This document shows positions 56,085-63,669 of a stretch of DNA of 63,669 bases, in pieces. The stretch is from Paludibacteraceae bacterium. Lineage in GTDB: Bacteria; Bacteroidota; Bacteroidia; Bacteroidales; Paludibacteraceae. Under the pieces are notes generated by a model, which saw only the letters and a list, made by a program, of their open reading frames with translations, was not told where the DNA came from and made no database searches. Both the position numbers and the translations under genes were made by a program. The stretch is from the NCBI GenBank assembly GCA_024401565.1, contig JAKSKU010000012.1:1-63669 (forward strand). Reading direction: 5' to 3'. Position 1 is the stretch's first letter. Each line of letters opens with the position of its first letter.

Positions 56085-56717
56085 ATGAAAAAAATAAACG
56101 GATTTGTTGAAAAGTTCAAGTGCTTATCCAAAGTCAGAATAAAGTGTATCATTTTATCTTTTATATTAATAGTAGTAACTATATCTTTTCAGATAGCAAG
56201 TACTCGTATTTCATTTACGGATTGGGGAGAAGTCCCTAATGTCGGATTACTTGGCTTTTTGTTACTATTTTTAATAGGATATCTATGCTTTGAATTTGAA
56301 TTGTTGTTTTTAAAACGGAATTTTGGTGTTGTGACAATACTGGTGCCGGTATTGTTTGTTCTTGGATATTGTGAGATTTATAATATGTATTCAAAAAAAA
56401 TATATATGGAATTGATGTCTGAGAAAAATGTTGTCACTGGTGTTGTTTATGATAGAAGAGCTTCTATAGGCAAAGGGAATAATCAAAAAATAGTAATAGT
56501 AGGGTATGGCCAAAAGTATAAGTTTAATGTTCCTGTATCTGATTATACTTACAATAATACGAATGTAGGCGATACTATTATTCTCTATACGTCACGGATG
56601 TATCCAGGAGTGATGGATGTTCTTAAATGGAATCCAACAAAAGAAGAAATTGAAAGATACAACGAGCCTCGGAAGCTAAGGGGGTATATTAATGGCAATA
56701 TTTTTGAAGAAGAATAG
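56085..56717 (+). CDS. Membrane protein of unknown function
   Basis: I chose ATG 56085 (210 residues); a TTG eight codons upstream is possible. Three hydrophobic segments are visible (about residues 18-37, 52-70 and 76-98; FILIVVTISFQIA, VGLLGFLLLFLIGYLCF, VVTILVPVLFVLGYC). A soluble beta-rich C-terminal domain follows (VVTGVVYDRRASIGKGNNQKIVIVGYGQKYKF and VGDTIILYTSRMYPGVMDVLKW). I do not recognise the family. The gene is AT-rich compared with its neighbours and flanked by repeats, which may indicate acquisition. No partner gene is adjacent. Confidence 0.7.
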   Translation: MKKINGFVEKFKCLSKVRIKCIILSFILIVVTISFQIASTRISFTDWGEVPNVGLLGFLLLFLIGYLCFEFELLFLKRNFGVVTILVPVLFVLGYCEIYNMYSKKIYMELMSEKNVVTGVVYDRRASIGKGNNQKIVIVGYGQKYKFNVPVSDYTYNNTNVGDTIILYTSRMYPGVMDVLKWNPTKEEIERYNEPRKLRGYINGNIFEEE

Positions 56718-56829
56718 TATAAATAATATTTTGGATGAAATTGACGAACAAATCCGTTTGCGATTGCCTGATATTAAGATATAAAAGCAGAAAATATAAA
56801 TTATGCTACGTAAATTAAAATATATCATC

Positions 56830-56953
56830 CAACCGTGGCAACGGTTATCCTCTCAGGCAATGGTTGACGAGAAGGCGAAGATTAGCCCCTAAATCCCCTA
56901 AAGGGGGACTTTGTGACATGTACGGTTTCCCCCTTTAGGGGGATAGGGGGCTT
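56830..56953. repeat. Dispersed palindromes including a CCCCTAAA inverted repeat
   Basis: CAACCGTGGCAACGGTT (56830-56846) repeats the element at 3635-3652. It is followed by a large inverted repeat: AGCCCCTAAATCCCCTAAAG (56884-56903) with GGGGGACTTT pairs with TTTCCCCCTTTAGGGGGATA (56926-56945) and GGGGGCT. The gap 56718-56999 has no gene. Confidence 0.8.
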
Positions 56954-56999
56954 TGTTGGCTTGCCTGACAATTACGAATTATGAATTATGCATTATGAA

Positions 57000-58130
57000 T
57001 TATTCAAAGAATCTCTTTATCTTCGACGTGATTGTCTCTATAATTCCCTCTTCTAATTCGGTGTGCATTGGCAAACTCAACACCTCTTTGCAGAGTTTTT
57101 CTGTGTTGCAAAGATTGCCTGCTATGCGGTGTGGTGATTCAAGATATGCTTTCTGCTGATGAATTGGGTAGGGATAATAGATCATGGATGGAATGCCATT
57201 CTCCTCCAAAAATGCCTTTAATTCATCTCGTTTGCCATCTTTCACTCTGATAGTGAACTGATTATATGTGTGCAAACAACCCTCTTTTTCAGATGGAACG
57301 ATAATACCGTCGACTTCAGAAAGCATTTTTCTATATGTCGACGCCGCTTTTCGTCTTGCTTCCAAATATGAATCCACATATTTCATCTTGACATTCAAGA
57401 TTCCTGCTTGCATTGCGTCAAGACGTGAGTTTACTCCTACACTGTCGTATGTGTATTTCACTCTCATTCCGTGGTTTGCAAACGCACGTGCATTGTCTGC
57501 GATAGTGTCGTCGTCGGTGAAGATGGCTCCACCGTCACCAAAACATCCGAGATTTTTGGATGGGAAGAATGATGTGCATCCGATTTTTCCGATTGATCCT
57601 GCTTTTTTCATCTTGCCGTCGACGTCGTATGCCGCTCCAAACGATTGACAGAAATCTTCTATGATGTCGACGGAATGTCTCTTCGCAACTTTCATTATCG
57701 AATCCATCTCTGCACTCTGTCCGAATAGATGTACGATGATTGCTGCTTTTGTGTCTGGTGTGATTGCTGCTTCAAACGCGTCGGCTTCTATATTGAATGA
57801 TGAATCAGAAACGTCAACGAAGACTGGTTTCAATCCTGCACGTAAGATGGCTTCCGCTGTGGCTACAAATGTGAAACTTGGAGTTATCACTTCGCTTCCA
57901 GGGGCAAGGTTGAGCATCATTAGCGCTATATAAAGGGCATCTGTGCCATTGCCTACTGATATACAATGCTTTGTGCCAATATATGCTGCCGCATTCTTCT
58001 CAAACTCAGCTACTTTGGCTCCTTTGATGAATGCTGTAGATTCGATTGACTCGTTGATTGATGCGTCGATTTCACTGCGTATTTTGGCAGTCTGACGCTT
58101 CAAATCGCACATCTCTACTATTTTCTGCAT
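57000..58130 (-). CDS. DegT/DnrJ/EryC1/StrS sugar aminotransferase
   Basis: The 376-residue PLP-dependent enzyme belongs to the family that aminates keto-sugars on nucleotide carriers. It shows NGTDALYIALMML near 61-73, PSFTFVATAEAILRAG near 84, EDFCQSFGA near 158 and the PLP lysine K192 in SFFPSKNLGCFGDGG. The C-terminal GIPSMIYYPYPIHQQKAY is also typical. The product would be an aminosugar for surface glycans. No sugar dehydratase or epimerase is adjacent; the DUF4954 acyltransferase-like protein upstream on the same strand may act in the same route. The stop codon lies within a GAATTATGCATT-type repeat. Confidence 0.93.
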   Translation of the reverse strand: MQKIVEMCDLKRQTAKIRSEIDASINESIESTAFIKGAKVAEFEKNAAAYIGTKHCISVGNGTDALYIALMMLNLAPGSEVITPSFTFVATAEAILRAGLKPVFVDVSDSSFNIEADAFEAAITPDTKAAIIVHLFGQSAEMDSIMKVAKRHSVDIIEDFCQSFGAAYDVDGKMKKAGSIGKIGCTSFFPSKNLGCFGDGGAIFTDDDTIADNARAFANHGMRVKYTYDSVGVNSRLDAMQAGILNVKMKYVDSYLEARRKAASTYRKMLSEVDGIIVPSEKEGCLHTYNQFTIRVKDGKRDELKAFLEENGIPSMIYYPYPIHQQKAYLESPHRIAGNLCNTEKLCKEVLSLPMHTELEEGIIETITSKIKRFFE

Positions 58131-58149
58131 AATTTATTCATTATAAAGC

Positions 58150-58223
58150 GGGAGGGTTTGAAACCCTCCCCTACGACAATGAAATGTCATTATATTGTAG
58201 GGGCAGGTTTCAAACCTGCCCGA
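58150..58223. repeat. Pair of oppositely oriented GGGTTTGAAACCC palindromes
   Basis: GGGAGGGTTTGAAACCCTCC with CCCTAC (58150-58174) and GTAGGGGCAGGTTTCAAACC with TGCCCG (58197-58223) are inverted relative to each other. They fill the gap between the DUF4954 and DegT-type genes. Confidence 0.88.
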
Positions 58224-58253
58224 TATGAATGACGTTTTATCAATAATCAATTT

Positions 58254-60158
58254 TTAGAATACAGGGATATCAGCCACATTATCCTTATCCTGAACACTGT
58301 TGAAATCGCCGACAGGATCATTACCGTCTAATCCATAACCTACCTGCATGAATTGAGAGAATTCTCGCTCTTTGTCTGTGGCTATCATCTTGGCTAGAGT
58401 ATCTTCTGCGGATTCGCCTTCGCTTATGATGTCTGCGATAGACTCTGGGGTAGATGCGGCATCAATGTCGCCGTTGAATCTCTGCTCAAGGATGAATTTC
58501 AATCCCCACATCAATTTTTCCTCTTCGTAACCATTCTTCAAATCAGATAAGAATGTTGTGATGACGTCGCTATAATCGTTGCTGTTCGCCACTTTGTCGA
58601 TGAAGTTGAATAGCTTCTTTCTGCTGCAGTAAGCACCTGCGATATCAGCCCACTTGTCAATCTCGTAGTTGGCTGCTTTTTCATACAAACTCTTCAAATT
58701 TGTTGTGCTGCAAGATTTTAGCAATCTGACTGCGAATACAGAAAGGAACATCGCGTATAGGTCAACACCCTCGTCGACTGCCACTGAATGCATCTTCGCG
58801 CGTCCATACTTATGATAGTTGACGCCGGCACGACGCTGGTGATGCTGTTTCTCTGTCAAGAATTCAAAACCTTCAGCCACCTCTGCTACGATAAACGGAC
58901 TCATCACGTCGAAGTTGATGATGTCGCTGTTCTCGTCGATTGTCTTTCTCTTGTCGCGCTTCTTCCACTTGTTGATGTCGCGCATTGTTCCACACGATTT
59001 CATGCTTGAGCCTGGATAGATCCACGTCTCAGAATTCTGCTCAATCAAATATGAGAATGGCAATTTACGTGTGTCGAGATTGCCTCCGTGTTTTCCTTTT
59101 ACCAATGTAAAGACACCAGTCACTGCTGGCCATAGCACGTATGAACCGCTGGCTGTCTTGCTTCCTCGCTGAAGAATTCCTTCGTGGTTTGGACCAAGAC
59201 GGTAGTAGTGGTTACTCTGGTTTGTTGCGCTACCTGCATTCATGAAGCTGAACATGGCTCCGATGAGTAGGGTAGACTTATGATGCGACACTGTGAACGG
59301 CCCTCCGAATAGTGAGCACGACTCACCGTGGAATGCCTGACAGTTTGCACTGAAGAATGTGTCTGTCGCAGAGAATGTAAGGCCAACTTCTGTGTTTTGG
59401 CCTACGAATGTATTTCTGATAATTGCTCCGTCCATCACCTTCGCACCGTTGCAAAGAATGAAGTTCTGAGCCAAGACATCAGTTGTGATGATTGCTGGGT
59501 CAGAAGCCGACGATTTGATGATTCCGTTTTCAAGTGACGAACAGTCTTTAACTGTGGCATTGTCTGCAATCCATACGTTTGCAATCTTCTTGCAACCCAT
59601 TACGACTGAGTTTTTGCCGATATATCCACGTGGAGCTCCAGCAGGACGTGAAAGGTATTCTTTAGATTTATCGTCAAGGTATTTGCAGATTTTCTCAGTG
59701 AAGATTTTATAGTCGCGGAACATCACGGCAAAGTATGCAAGCTGTGCTGTCAACGCTGGCGACAACGGAATTGATCGTCCACCGTTCTCATTAAGCACTG
59801 CGATCTTAGTATCCGTACCGAATGTAGTTGAGTCGTTGCAGTAGATTTCGCTGTTGTCGACTAGTATTGCACCGTCGGCAATCTCATAATTGGAGATATA
59901 TCGGCTTATTCCGTCGATCACAACATCATTGCCAACCACACAATTGTGCAAGCGGGCATTGTTGATGCCTCTTGGGAATGGCACACCATTGATTTCAGAG
60001 ACTCCTGAAAACGAACCAATTTGGCATTTTCCAGAGAATGATGTTTTGCTGACAGAGACAGGATTGAAACAGTCTGCCACAGATATGTTTCCCCAATCGT
60101 CGGCAGAGCAACCGTTTGCCTGCAACGCTTCAATTTCTTTCGATGTTAGTTGTCGCAT
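58254..60158 (-). CDS. DUF4954 left-handed beta-helix protein
   Basis: The start at 60158 (MRQLTSKEIEALQANGC) gives 634 residues; the longer frame upstream is untypical and overlaps the promoter. Residues about 40-330 have hexapeptide-like repeats of the LbH acyltransferase type (ARLHNCVVGNDVVIDGI, AILVDNSEIYCNDSTTFGTDTKI, VWIADNATVKDCSSLENGII). HxxxxFSFMNAGSATNQSNHYYRLGPNHEGIL and a helical C-terminal domain follow. DUF4954 is widespread in Bacteroidota and related to UDP-N-acetylglucosamine acyltransferases, but no activity is proven. It precedes the aminotransferase gene. Confidence 0.85.
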   Translation of the reverse strand: MRQLTSKEIEALQANGCSADDWGNISVADCFNPVSVSKTSFSGKCQIGSFSGVSEINGVPFPRGINNARLHNCVVGNDVVIDGISRYISNYEIADGAILVDNSEIYCNDSTTFGTDTKIAVLNENGGRSIPLSPALTAQLAYFAVMFRDYKIFTEKICKYLDDKSKEYLSRPAGAPRGYIGKNSVVMGCKKIANVWIADNATVKDCSSLENGIIKSSASDPAIITTDVLAQNFILCNGAKVMDGAIIRNTFVGQNTEVGLTFSATDTFFSANCQAFHGESCSLFGGPFTVSHHKSTLLIGAMFSFMNAGSATNQSNHYYRLGPNHEGILQRGSKTASGSYVLWPAVTGVFTLVKGKHGGNLDTRKLPFSYLIEQNSETWIYPGSSMKSCGTMRDINKWKKRDKRKTIDENSDIINFDVMSPFIVAEVAEGFEFLTEKQHHQRRAGVNYHKYGRAKMHSVAVDEGVDLYAMFLSVFAVRLLKSCSTTNLKSLYEKAANYEIDKWADIAGAYCSRKKLFNFIDKVANSNDYSDVITTFLSDLKNGYEEEKLMWGLKFILEQRFNGDIDAASTPESIADIISEGESAEDTLAKMIATDKEREFSQFMQVGYGLDGNDPVGDFNSVQDKDNVADIPVF

Positions 60159-60202
60159 ACTTGAAAATTTTAAAAACCGCGAATCATCTAATTTAACATT
60201 AA

Positions 60203-60234
60203 CAAAGATAGAAAAATCAAATTGTAAATTCAAA
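60203..60234 (-). promoter_or_regulatory. Consensus promoter of the DUF4954 gene
   Basis: On the minus strand TTTG (60231-60234), a 20-bp spacer and TATCTTTG (60203-60210) match both boxes exactly. The start codon is 45 bp downstream. Confidence 0.72.
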
Positions 60235-60325
60235 ATTTTAGAAATATGAATTTCAAACCAATTATAAAGATAAACCAACGGATTAATATAATATAACGGT
60301 CTTTTGGTCCAATAGATTGAATAGC

Positions 60326-60362
60326 ACAAGAGCCGCATCCTAGTTTGGAATGCGGCTCTTGT
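60326..60362. terminator. Perfect 13-bp hairpin
   Basis: ACAAGAGCCGCAT / ATGCGGCTCTTGT around an 11-base loop. The T-tract is poor on either strand; it may be a second terminator or a structural element. AGCCGCATCC is shared with the stem at 3495. Confidence 0.6.
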
Positions 60363-60371
60363 ATTTGTACC

Positions 60372-60406
60372 AAAAATCCCAAGCCGACTTTTGCCGACTT
60401 GGGATT
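60372..60406 (-). terminator. Terminator of the WG-repeat gene
   Basis: On the minus strand AATCCCAAG / CTTGGGATT enclose a direct GTCGGC repeat and are followed by TTTTTGG. Confidence 0.8.
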
Positions 60407-60437
60407 ACCAACTTAAAAAATAAAAGATATGAGAATT

Positions 60438-61814
60438 TTAGAATTTCACAGCTACATATTTTCCGCTAACCTTTGCCCACAACTGACCTTCTTTGTCGAT
60501 GTAAACCTCAAGGTTTGATCGTTTAGCCAATGCGTAACCGTCTGCCTTGAATTCAGAGATATAGTCGTAGTCGCAGCAAGTGATAGGCGAACCAAATATG
60601 TCAACAAGACCATACTTGCCGTTAGTCTTTACACGAGCAACACCGCCCTGGAAATCTTTTGCCTCCTCGTAGATGAAGTCGCAAAGCTGATTGCCCTTGC
60701 TGTCGATGTATCCGTATAGAGTCTTGCCGTTAATGTTCTTGCCTACAGCGCAGATACCCTCGTTGAACCAACCAACAGTGTTGTATTTGTGCTGAACCAC
60801 CAACTGACCTTTAGGGTTGACGAAACCATATAGGTAGTTCTCATCCTGGCATGCAGCCAAACCTTCCTTGAAACTCTTTGTGTCAAGGTAAGAAGCGTCC
60901 TGAAGACGTGCACCTGAAGGTAGGATGAAGTAAGCGTCACCATTCTGGTCCTTAACAGCGGCAACTCCATAGTTGAAAGAAGAAGCTTGTGTGTAAGTCA
61001 TAGGGATAACCTCTTCGCCAGACTCGTTGACAAAGCCATACTTTCCTTCCTTACCTACGCGAGCCAAACCGTCGCTGAAGTCAGTTGCGTATTCGTATTT
61101 AGGCTTAACAACAAACTTACCGTTTGCTGTGTAACCATACTTGCCGTTCTTAAGTGTACGAACTGGTGCTGGCCACTTCTTATTCATCTCTCTCTTTGCA
61201 TCAGCAACCTTCTTGCCGTATGGGTAGTCGTAGATGAATTCCTGGTATGCAGCCTTAGTTCCAGTCTTCTGTGCGTTAGCGTATGCTTCAGCCTCACGCT
61301 TGTCTTTTGCCTCAAGTTCGCTCTGGTAAGCAGATCTTCTTTCAGCAGCCGCCTTCATCTGAGCCTGACGTGATGCCTCCTCTGCTGCTTCACGAGCTTT
61401 TCTGTCGGCCTCTTGTGCCTCCCAAGCTGCAGCGTCTTCCTGTCTCTTCTTTTGCTGTGCCTGGAAGTATGCCATTAGACTCTCCTTGATGACAGACATC
61501 TCAGAGTATCCCTTGTCATGCTTTGGCATAGACTCGAAATAAGCCTTGCAAGAGTTCTGAGCCATATTGTAGTCGTTCTGTGCATAAGCTGCCTTTGTAC
61601 GAAGGTAGTTCGTACGGGCATTGCTCTTGCCTAACAACTTGTCGATCTCATTAAGTTTGTTGATAGTCGCCTTGTAATCCTTAGCATTGTATAGATCCAT
61701 TGCCTTTGGATAAAGGTCACGTGCCTTTGCATCGTTGTTGTTCTGTGCGAATGCAGAAAAACTTAAACTGCTAGCAAGCAGTAGATATAATGCTCTTTTC
61801 ATTTTGCTTATCAT
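60438..61814 (-). CDS. Exported TPR-like/WG-repeat protein
   Basis: The 458-residue protein has a signal peptide (ending SFSAFAQ; an internal ATG at 61802 is an alternative start). A TPR-like helical region follows (about 30-120), then an Ala/Glu/Arg-rich coiled coil (115-185, EAQEADRKAREAAEEASRQA). About seven WG-type repeats run from 215 (LKNGKYGYTANGKFVVKPKYEYATDFSDGLARV and following). WG repeats are found in bacterial surface or periplasmic proteins, usually of unknown function. It starts 2 bp after the SUMF1-type gene and is clearly in the same operon. The partner suggests a joint envelope role, perhaps near the T9SS, but that is inference. Confidence 0.85.
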   Translation of the reverse strand: MISKMKRALYLLLASSLSFSAFAQNNNDAKARDLYPKAMDLYNAKDYKATINKLNEIDKLLGKSNARTNYLRTKAAYAQNDYNMAQNSCKAYFESMPKHDKGYSEMSVIKESLMAYFQAQQKKRQEDAAAWEAQEADRKAREAAEEASRQAQMKAAAERRSAYQSELEAKDKREAEAYANAQKTGTKAAYQEFIYDYPYGKKVADAKREMNKKWPAPVRTLKNGKYGYTANGKFVVKPKYEYATDFSDGLARVGKEGKYGFVNESGEEVIPMTYTQASSFNYGVAAVKDQNGDAYFILPSGARLQDASYLDTKSFKEGLAACQDENYLYGFVNPKGQLVVQHKYNTVGWFNEGICAVGKNINGKTLYGYIDSKGNQLCDFIYEEAKDFQGGVARVKTNGKYGLVDIFGSPITCCDYDYISEFKADGYALAKRSNLEVYIDKEGQLWAKVSGKYVAVKF

Positions 61815-61816
61815 TT

Positions 61817-63421
61817 TTATTCATCCTGGCAGATACGGAAACCTACACTGTTGCTTTTGTAATCTGGTTTTAACTTCTCTTTAGCTTCGATTGCACAGTT
61901 GGAAGCCTCGTCAGCAAACGAACCACCCTTTGCGAAACGAGTGACCTTGTCGTACTGGTTGTTTACCCACTCAGCTACGTTACCTGTCATATCATAGATT
62001 CCAAGCTCATTTGGAGCCTTCTCTGCTACACCGTGTGTAGACTGCTCAGCGTTGTATGCGTTCCAAGAAACCTCAGTGATGTTGTCACCACCAGCGAATG
62101 CTGACTTAGATCCGTTCTTTCCGCCCTTTGCTGCGTACTCCCACTCTTTCTCGCTCATCAAACGGTACTTAAGACCAGTCTGCTCGTTAAGCTTCTTGAT
62201 GAATGTCTGAACCTCGTTCCAAGATACGTTCTCAACTGGACAAGTTCTACAACCCTTAAAGTTAGATGGGTTTGTTCCCATTACACGAGCCCACTGACTC
62301 TGAGTGATCTCTGTCTTGCCGATATAGAAGCTCTTTACATCGTGGTTACCCTCAACGTAAACCATGTCGATTAGACCTGTGACGTTACGGTTGTTCTTGT
62401 AGTCGATGTACTCCTGAATCTTGATTGCCTGCTGCTTAGGGTATGCCATTGTTGAGTCGTACTCATAAGCCATGTTGTAGTATAGACCAGCCTCATTCCA
62501 CTGCTTTTTCTTGTAATAAGAGTCTGCTGTAGTAAGTGCTTTGTCGAATGTCTCGCATGCTGTACCAGTTGTCTTCCAGTAATTTGGTGACTTAACACTG
62601 ATGATTGGCTCATACTTTCTGTTAGCGAAGTATACCTCGTCTGCTTTTACAGAATCTCCCTTTGCCATTAGTGCGTAAGCTTCCTTGCGCTTGCTTACCT
62701 CATATACAAGGAAATCGTAATCGTTTTCGTTCCACTCTACAGATACGATATCAGCCTTGACAACGTCGATCTTATCTGCGTTTGTGAAGATGTTGCGTAG
62801 ACGGTAGTTGTAACCACGCTGTGATGGATCCATCTTTGTTGTGCTCTCTGTCAAACGCATAAGGTCCAAAAACTCTTTCATTGAATTGTCTAGCTTGACA
62901 ACTCCTGGCTTTGCAGCCTCCTGCTTTCCTACATAGATGTCAGTCAAGTTCTCTGACCAATCCTTTACAGTGTATGTCTCTGGTGAAATTGTAGCTCCAG
63001 CCTTCTCCAAATATTTTACCTCAACTGTTGTCTTTGCTGATGCATAGTATGTTTTCGCTCTGTCGCTGTAGAACATCAAAGTCAACGCGAATGTGGCTTT
63101 CTTCGGAGTGATCATGTCGAATCTCGACACAAGCTCCTGGTAATTCTTGTCTCCGTTTAGCTGATTTCTGTCAACCTTGATTTTGTTGTAAGTGAAATCT
63201 GGGCGTGATGTCCACTCTACATCTGTATGAACTCCCATCTTTCCTACGATCTTTTTGATGGTGTAGTTTACCTTACATGAATCCATCAAATAGATGTTTT
63301 TTCCTTTCGGATAAGTAGCCTTGCAAGTGAAGCTTGAAGACAACTTCTCTGTCTGCTGAGCACTAACGCTCGCTACAGATGTAAGACCGAAAGCAAAAGC
63401 CATTAGAAATAACTTTCTCAT
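61817..63421 (-). CDS. SUMF1/FGE-domain exported protein
   Basis: The 534-residue protein has a signal peptide (to about 22, ASVSAQ), a beta-rich N-terminal part (25-170), a helical TPR-like part (about 265-345; YYKKKQWNEAGLYYNMAYEYDSTM) and a C-terminal SUMF1 domain (about 355-534). The latter shows FYIGKTEITQSQWARVMGTNPS, CPVENVSWNEVQTFIKKLNEQTG, YRLMSEKEWEYAAKGG and DMTGNVAEWVNN, and ends VGFRICQDE. In Bacteroidota, SUMF1 proteins include the T9SS/gliding lipoproteins GldK and GldJ, but this protein has no lipobox, so it is not one of these. Its fold is probably used for binding, not formylglycine formation. Confidence 0.85.
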   Translation of the reverse strand: MRKLFLMAFAFGLTSVASVSAQQTEKLSSSFTCKATYPKGKNIYLMDSCKVNYTIKKIVGKMGVHTDVEWTSRPDFTYNKIKVDRNQLNGDKNYQELVSRFDMITPKKATFALTLMFYSDRAKTYYASAKTTVEVKYLEKAGATISPETYTVKDWSENLTDIYVGKQEAAKPGVVKLDNSMKEFLDLMRLTESTTKMDPSQRGYNYRLRNIFTNADKIDVVKADIVSVEWNENDYDFLVYEVSKRKEAYALMAKGDSVKADEVYFANRKYEPIISVKSPNYWKTTGTACETFDKALTTADSYYKKKQWNEAGLYYNMAYEYDSTMAYPKQQAIKIQEYIDYKNNRNVTGLIDMVYVEGNHDVKSFYIGKTEITQSQWARVMGTNPSNFKGCRTCPVENVSWNEVQTFIKKLNEQTGLKYRLMSEKEWEYAAKGGKNGSKSAFAGGDNITEVSWNAYNAEQSTHGVAEKAPNELGIYDMTGNVAEWVNNQYDKVTRFAKGGSFADEASNCAIEAKEKLKPDYKSNSVGFRICQDE

Positions 63422-63516
63422 TGTCTTATTTATATTTTTAAATTATTTTCAAACCAAATCAAAATATGCCGCTGACTATAACACTATTCTACGACATATT
63501 ATAGTGATACACATAG

Positions 63517-63547
63517 CAAAAGTATAATATTTAAGTTAAAAAGCAAA
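63517..63547 (-). promoter_or_regulatory. Consensus promoter of the SUMF1/WG operon
   Basis: On the minus strand TTTG (63544-63547), a 19-bp spacer and TACTTTTG (63517-63524) match both boxes exactly; the leader is about 90 nt. Confidence 0.75.
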
Positions 63548-63616
63548 AAAGAAACTCTATTTTTCAACATTTTTGTGTTGAAAATCGAATTTTATCAACA
63601 ATATTTGGTTTTGTCC

Positions 63617-63669
63617 TGAAACTTGAAACTTGAAACCTGAAACTTGAAACCTGAAACTTGAAACCTGAA
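63617..63669. repeat. Tandem GAAACTTGAAACCT repeat at the window edge
   Basis: Alternating GAAACTT and GAAACCT heptamers run from 63617 to the end of the window; the array probably continues beyond it. Confidence 0.85.

Noticed and set aside
61817-63421. GldK/GldJ assignment for the SUMF1 protein
   Set aside because: There is no lipobox cysteine after the signal peptide and no gldL/M/N genes are adjacent.

Overview
The window looks like a chromosomal segment of an anaerobic, plant-fibre-degrading member of the Bacteroidales (Bacteroidota). Eight proteins carry a C-terminal type IX secretion (T9SS) sorting domain. Several promoters match the Bacteroidota pattern TTTG-N19/20-TAnnTTTG. The families present (Bacteroidetes-type LptD, BspA-like LRR_5, DUF4476, DUF4954, PDDEXK_9 ATPase, SUMF1 and WG-repeat proteins) point the same way. 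Multi-modular, T9SS-exported xylanases without a SusC/SusD pair resemble uncultured rumen Bacteroidales described as poly-enzyme producers; that placement is inference. I found no rRNA, tRNA, CRISPR array or insertion sequence.

Layout. 1-3470: a composite repeat array, a small T9SS cargo protein and a large BspA-like LRR protein. 3845-10355: housekeeping genes on the plus strand (LptD, DUF1294, glyA, LOG-family hydrolase, ribD). 10374-19506: two TerB/J-domain genes (one frameshifted) around two large Ig-like T9SS proteins, then a YhcG-type nuclease and a LysE exporter on the minus strand. 19596-27157: a 1977-residue alpha-2-macroglobulin-like protein with two palindromic elements inside its reading frame, and a Ser-rich exported protein.

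27569-36633: an apparent eight-gene operon, the most novel part of the window. It encodes a DUF4476 protein, a 106-residue protein ending in YRRCYGC, an LRR membrane protein, a fusion of LRR_5 repeats to a radical SAM domain, an APH-like kinase, a duplicated HxGH nucleotidyltransferase, a fusion of a GT1 glycosyltransferase to a PIG-L deacetylase, and a second radical SAM enzyme. The last four genes overlap by 4, 11 and 17 bp. The enzyme set suggests synthesis of a glycosylated, deacetylated and radical-modified compound; the product is unknown.

36752-50858: a second small T9SS protein paired with a CTD-less repeat protein, an aldo/keto reductase, then a xylan/glucan depolymerisation locus. 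Its enzymes are a three-GH11 xylanase with two CBM6, a GH11-CBM6 xylanase, a CE4-GH11-CBM6-GH8 protein and, divergently, a GH5. Together these would deacetylate xylan, cut it internally and trim the oligosaccharides from the reducing end. 51019-63421: FkbM methyltransferase, groES-groEL, an AAA/PDDEXK_9 protein, a small membrane protein, a DegT-type aminotransferase, a DUF4954 beta-helix protein, and a WG-repeat/SUMF1 pair.

The intergenic DNA is unusual. Several families of short low-complexity repeats and perfect palindromes recur through the window, often touching stop codons, start codons or promoter boxes, and two palindromes lie in frame inside a coding gene.
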